From assembly GCA_947038405.1 (NCBI GenBank), contig CAMQVY010000013.1, forward strand, positions 1 through 50,934: 50,934 bases of DNA, given 5' to 3'. This DNA comes from an uncultured Rikenellaceae bacterium. GTDB taxonomy: Bacteria > Bacteroidota > Bacteroidia > Bacteroidales > Rikenellaceae. Below the pieces are notes generated by a model. The model saw only the letters and a program-made list of their open reading frames with translations, made no database searches and had not been told where the DNA came from. Of this stretch, positions 48,901 to 50,934 are shown piece after piece. The first letter of the stretch is position 1, and each line of letters begins with the position of its first letter. The translations under genes and the position numbers were made by a program.

Positions 48901-48974
48901 TGATCCCGACAGGGTTCGAACCTGTGACCCACAGCTTAGAAGGCTGTTGCTCTATCCAACTGAGCTACGGAACC
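48901..48974 (-). tRNA. tRNA-Arg (anticodon TCT)
   Basis: Read on the minus strand, the 74-base gene begins GGTTCCGTAGCTCAGTTGGA and ends CGGGATCA. The acceptor arms pair with two wobbles. The anticodon stem ACAGC/GCTGT encloses the loop CTTCTAA, giving anticodon TCT. The T arm holds GGTTCGAACC. CCA is not encoded. It has its own promoter and terminator. Confidence 0.96.
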
Positions 48975-48987
48975 GATATTCAGAGTA

Positions 48988-49017
48988 CAAAGGTAATAAT
49001 ATTAATTTAATATGCAA
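48988..49017 (-). promoter_or_regulatory. Promoter of tRNA-Arg
   Basis: Minus-strand TTG (49017-49015) and TACCTTTG (48995-48988) separated by 19 bases. The tRNA begins 13 bases downstream, so transcription starts very close to the mature 5' end. Confidence 0.8.
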
Positions 49018-49141
49018 GTCATTATCTAATAAATTATAATTTTAGCGTATTTTTTTAATTAAACAATCATAACTATTAATCCCAAAAATGAAACTTTACA
49101 CTACATAATGCACTAAAAATAACACTTATAAGTCATTCATA

Positions 49142-49172
49142 TTGTTTATTCTAATAATTAATGTTACATTTG
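49142..49172 (+). promoter_or_regulatory. Promoter of rpsP-rimM
   Basis: TTG (49142-49144) and TACATTTG (49165-49172) with 20 bases between. The rpsP start codon is 49 bases downstream. Confidence 0.78.
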
Positions 49173-49221
49173 CACTCCGTATAATGCGGAAAATATTAAT
49201 TAATTATAAAAATACAGAAAA

Positions 49222-49749
49222 ATGCCTGTAAAAATTAGATTGGCGAAACATGGTAAAAAAGGTTACTCTTTTTATCATATTGTTGTTGCAGACAGCAGAG
49301 CGCCACGTGATGGTAAATTTATTGAGAAAATTGGAGTTTACAATCCTAACACTAACCCAGCTTCAATCGATCTTTGCTTTGATAAAGCAGTAGAGTGGTT
49401 GCAAAAAGGTGCTCAACCTACTGATACTTGTAGATCAATCCTTTCTCATAAAGGAGTAATGTACAAGAAACACCTTATTGGTGGTGTATCTAAAGGTGCA
49501 TTTACTGCAGAAGAGGCTGACGTGAAATTTGCTCAGTGGTTAACTTCTAAAACTTCTCAAATCGATGCGAATAATAGCAAACTATCTTCGGATAAAGATG
49601 CTGCTGCTAGTGCTCGTTTTGCTCTAGAGGTTAAGGTTAAGGAAGATCGTGCTAAAGCAATTGATGCTAAAAGAGCTGCTGCTGTAGCTGCTGCGACTCC
49701 TGAAGTTGAAGCAGAAGTTGTTGCTGAAGAGACTCCTGTTGAAGCTTAG
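49222..49749 (+). CDS. rpsP: 30S ribosomal protein S16 with an Ala/Glu-rich tail
   Basis: S16 is an assembly protein of the 30S body. The 175-residue product starts MPVKIRLAKHGKKGYSFYH, and residues 1-80 are the conserved core (VADSRAPRDGKFIEKIGVYN). From about residue 105 it becomes a charged Ala/Lys/Glu/Val segment, ending VVAEETPVEA, that is absent from the 82-residue E. coli protein. Long tails of this kind are known in Bacteroidota S16. It is followed by rimM after 18 bases, its usual partner. Confidence 0.97.
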   Translation: MPVKIRLAKHGKKGYSFYHIVVADSRAPRDGKFIEKIGVYNPNTNPASIDLCFDKAVEWLQKGAQPTDTCRSILSHKGVMYKKHLIGGVSKGAFTAEEADVKFAQWLTSKTSQIDANNSKLSSDKDAAASARFALEVKVKEDRAKAIDAKRAAAVAAATPEVEAEVVAEETPVEA

Positions 49750-49767
49750 TATTTTAGCTAACTCATA

Positions 49768-50283
49768 ATGGAAAAATATTCGTCGGTCGGAAGATTTGCT
49801 AAATTGTTTGGCGCTGGAGGTGAACTCTACGCTAATCTACGTGATACTTTCCCTGATGCTGTAAATAAAAAGGAACCATTATTCGTCAAAATTGACGAAT
49901 TAATGGTTCCTTTATTTTTGGCTACCTTTAATAGACGTGGTCAAAAAGGTGTCGTATTATCTTTCGATGATATTGACAACCAAACTAGAGCTGAAGAACT
50001 AATTGGTCTTGATATATATTTACCTAGCGATAAAATTAGTCCAATTGAAGAGGATGAGACTGATAGCTTTGTTGGATTTAATGTAACTATCAATGGTGAG
50101 ATTCAGGGGGTAATTGAAGAGTTTATTGGGAGTGATATGAATCCTCTATTCAGTGTGTTAGTTGATGGTAGAGAAGTATTAATCCCTGCAAATGAGGATT
50201 TTATATCTGGCTTAGATGTAGAGGATAATAGAATATACTTTGAATTGCCTGAAGGACTCATTGAAATATATATGGAGGAGTAA
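49768..50283 (+). CDS. rimM: 16S rRNA processing protein RimM
   Basis: RimM binds S19 and helps 30S head maturation. The 171 residues have an N-terminal beta-barrel (SVGRFAKLFGAGGELYANL) and a C-terminal PRC-barrel part (LIGLDIYLPSD, GEIQGVIEEFIGSDMNPLFS, VLIPANEDFISGLDVEDNRI, LPEGLIEIY). Length matches the family. Position directly after rpsP supports the assignment. A strong terminator follows. Confidence 0.95.
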   Translation: MEKYSSVGRFAKLFGAGGELYANLRDTFPDAVNKKEPLFVKIDELMVPLFLATFNRRGQKGVVLSFDDIDNQTRAEELIGLDIYLPSDKISPIEEDETDSFVGFNVTINGEIQGVIEEFIGSDMNPLFSVLVDGREVLIPANEDFISGLDVEDNRIYFELPEGLIEIYMEE

Positions 50284-50304
50284 TATTCATATACATAAAA
50301 AGAT

Positions 50305-50354
50305 AAAAAAACGTAAGTTTTCAAGATGTATTCTTGAAAACTTACGTTTTTTTT
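50305..50354. terminator. Strong bidirectional terminator after rimM
   Basis: A 16-bp perfect stem (50311-50326 with 50332-50347) around TGTAT, extended by six A-T pairs, with runs of A and T on both sides. It separates rimM from the convergent gene. Confidence 0.93.
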
Positions 50355-50401
50355 ATACTGTTTTTCTGTAAATTGTTTTCGACGGAAAATTTAGAAAAAA
50401 G

Positions 50402-50441
50402 GTTCAGTGCGATCATGCACCGCCGCCCGCGTAGGGCAGTT
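50402..50441 (+). repeat. Dispersed two-hairpin repeat, last copy
   Basis: GTGCG-ATCA-TGCAC (50407-50420, one G-T wobble) and GCCC-GCGTA-GGGC (50425-50437). It lies between the convergent rimM and WG-repeat genes, as do most copies. Confidence 0.85.
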
Positions 50442-50458
50442 ATATCAAGTGAAATATA

Positions 50459-50934
50459 CTACTTTTTTTGCATCTCTTCAAACTCTTTGACTGTAATCAC
50501 TCCTTCGTCATGTAGCTTCTTGAAATAACGATCGTATGTAGTGATAGCTATTAGCTTACTATCTATCATTGTATAACATCTATACGCTGCTTTACCATTA
50601 GATATCGTTTCAATTTTCTCATACACACAAGGTAATAGCTCTTTGCCATTGCTGTTAATATACCCAAATTTATTGTTTTTAATAACTTTTGCAATACCAT
50701 TATTGAACTCATAAATTTTTTGATATTCAGGATCTATCATTACATCCCCCTTTGCATTAATATACCCAAATTTATTGTTTTTAATAACTTTTGCAATACC
50801 ATTATTGAACTCATAAATTTTTTGATATTCAGGATCTATCATTACATCCCCCTTTGCATTAATATACCCAAATTTATTGTTTTTAATAACTTTTGCAATA
50901 CCATTATTGAACTCATAAATTTTTTGATATTCAG
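50459..50934 (-). CDS. WG-repeat-like protein, partial (runs off the window)
   Basis: The visible 157 residues are the C-terminal end of a longer minus-strand protein. It is built of 34-residue repeats such as MIDPEYQKIYEFNNGIAKVI followed by KNNKFGYINAKGDV, matching the WG-repeat (beta-rich) pattern with Phe-Gly in place of Trp-Gly. Three copies are visible, one cut by the window edge, and the 102-base units are identical in DNA. After the repeats come a diverged copy (SNGKELLPCVYEKIETISNG) and a tail ending KEFEEMQKK. The role of such proteins is not established; they often occur at the cell surface or in the envelope. No signal peptide can be checked because the start lies outside. Confidence 0.8.
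   Translation of the reverse strand, partial: EYQKIYEFNNGIAKVIKNNKFGYINAKGDVMIDPEYQKIYEFNNGIAKVIKNNKFGYINAKGDVMIDPEYQKIYEFNNGIAKVIKNNKFGYINSNGKELLPCVYEKIETISNGKAAYRCYTMIDSKLIAITTYDRYFKKLHDEGVITVKEFEEMQKK
50657..50934 (-). repeat. Identical 102-base tandem repeats inside the WG-repeat-like gene
   Basis: Copies begin at 50657, 50759 and 50861 (on the plus strand). The first two are identical over 102 bases, and the third is identical over the 74 bases present before the window ends. The unit is 34 codons, so copy-number change keeps the frame. Confidence 0.93.

Overview
The window comes from a low-GC member of the Bacteroidota, most likely a Bacteroidales-type anaerobe. Four things support this. 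Promoters match the Bacteroidota -7 box TAnnTTTG, several with a TTG 18-20 bases upstream. Start codons have A-rich leaders rather than Shine-Dalgarno sites. The metabolic genes (mutAB, a three-gene succinate dehydrogenase/fumarate reductase operon, serine-type sulfatases, a TonB-receptor relic with a CarboxypepD_reg-like domain) are typical of the phylum. The ribosomal cluster runs rpsL-rpsG-fusA-rpsJ-rplC without tuf, and secY is followed by map and infA.

Layout. 1-10.7 kb: the end of an unrecognised gene, a secreted leucine-rich-repeat protein with an EF-hand, methylmalonyl-CoA mutase mutA-mutB, an exported endonuclease/exonuclease/phosphatase-fold protein, and leuS. 11.1-21.0 kb: the str/S10 run and the first half of spc, rpsL to rpsN, ending in a terminator. 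21.0-26.7 kb: an insert that splits the spc operon between rpsN and rpsH. It holds a tandem repeat array, a sulfatase, and a LytS/LytTR-type sensor kinase and response regulator. 26.6-34.9 kb: the rest of spc and the alpha operon, rpsH to rplQ, with its own -7 box and terminator. 34.9-50.9 kb: a decayed aspartyl-protease-like gene, eno, an exported protein of unknown function, sdh/frd, 5-formyltetrahydrofolate cyclo-ligase, greA, a cardiolipin synthase-like gene, a second sulfatase, a decayed TonB-dependent receptor, tRNA-Arg(TCT), rpsP-rimM, and the end of a WG-repeat-like gene made of identical 102-base repeats.

The genes form a translation core (ribosomal proteins, EF-G, IF-1, SecY, MetAP, RNA polymerase alpha, LeuRS, GreA, RimM) and an anaerobic energy module (enolase, fumarate reductase, and methylmalonyl-CoA mutase on the succinate-propionate route). 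Around these lie accessory genes for sulfated-glycan use and surface functions, some of them decaying.

The most unusual feature is a dispersed non-coding repeat family. Its core is two small hairpins, GTGCG-ATCA-CGCAC followed by one with a GCCT or GCCC arm. I find intact or decayed copies at ten places, mostly where convergent genes meet. Stem changes between copies are often compensatory. At two places it expands into about 130-base tandem arrays, each next to a sulfatase gene. Function and spread are unknown; no mobility gene is visible. All family assignments come from reading motifs by eye; no database search was run.
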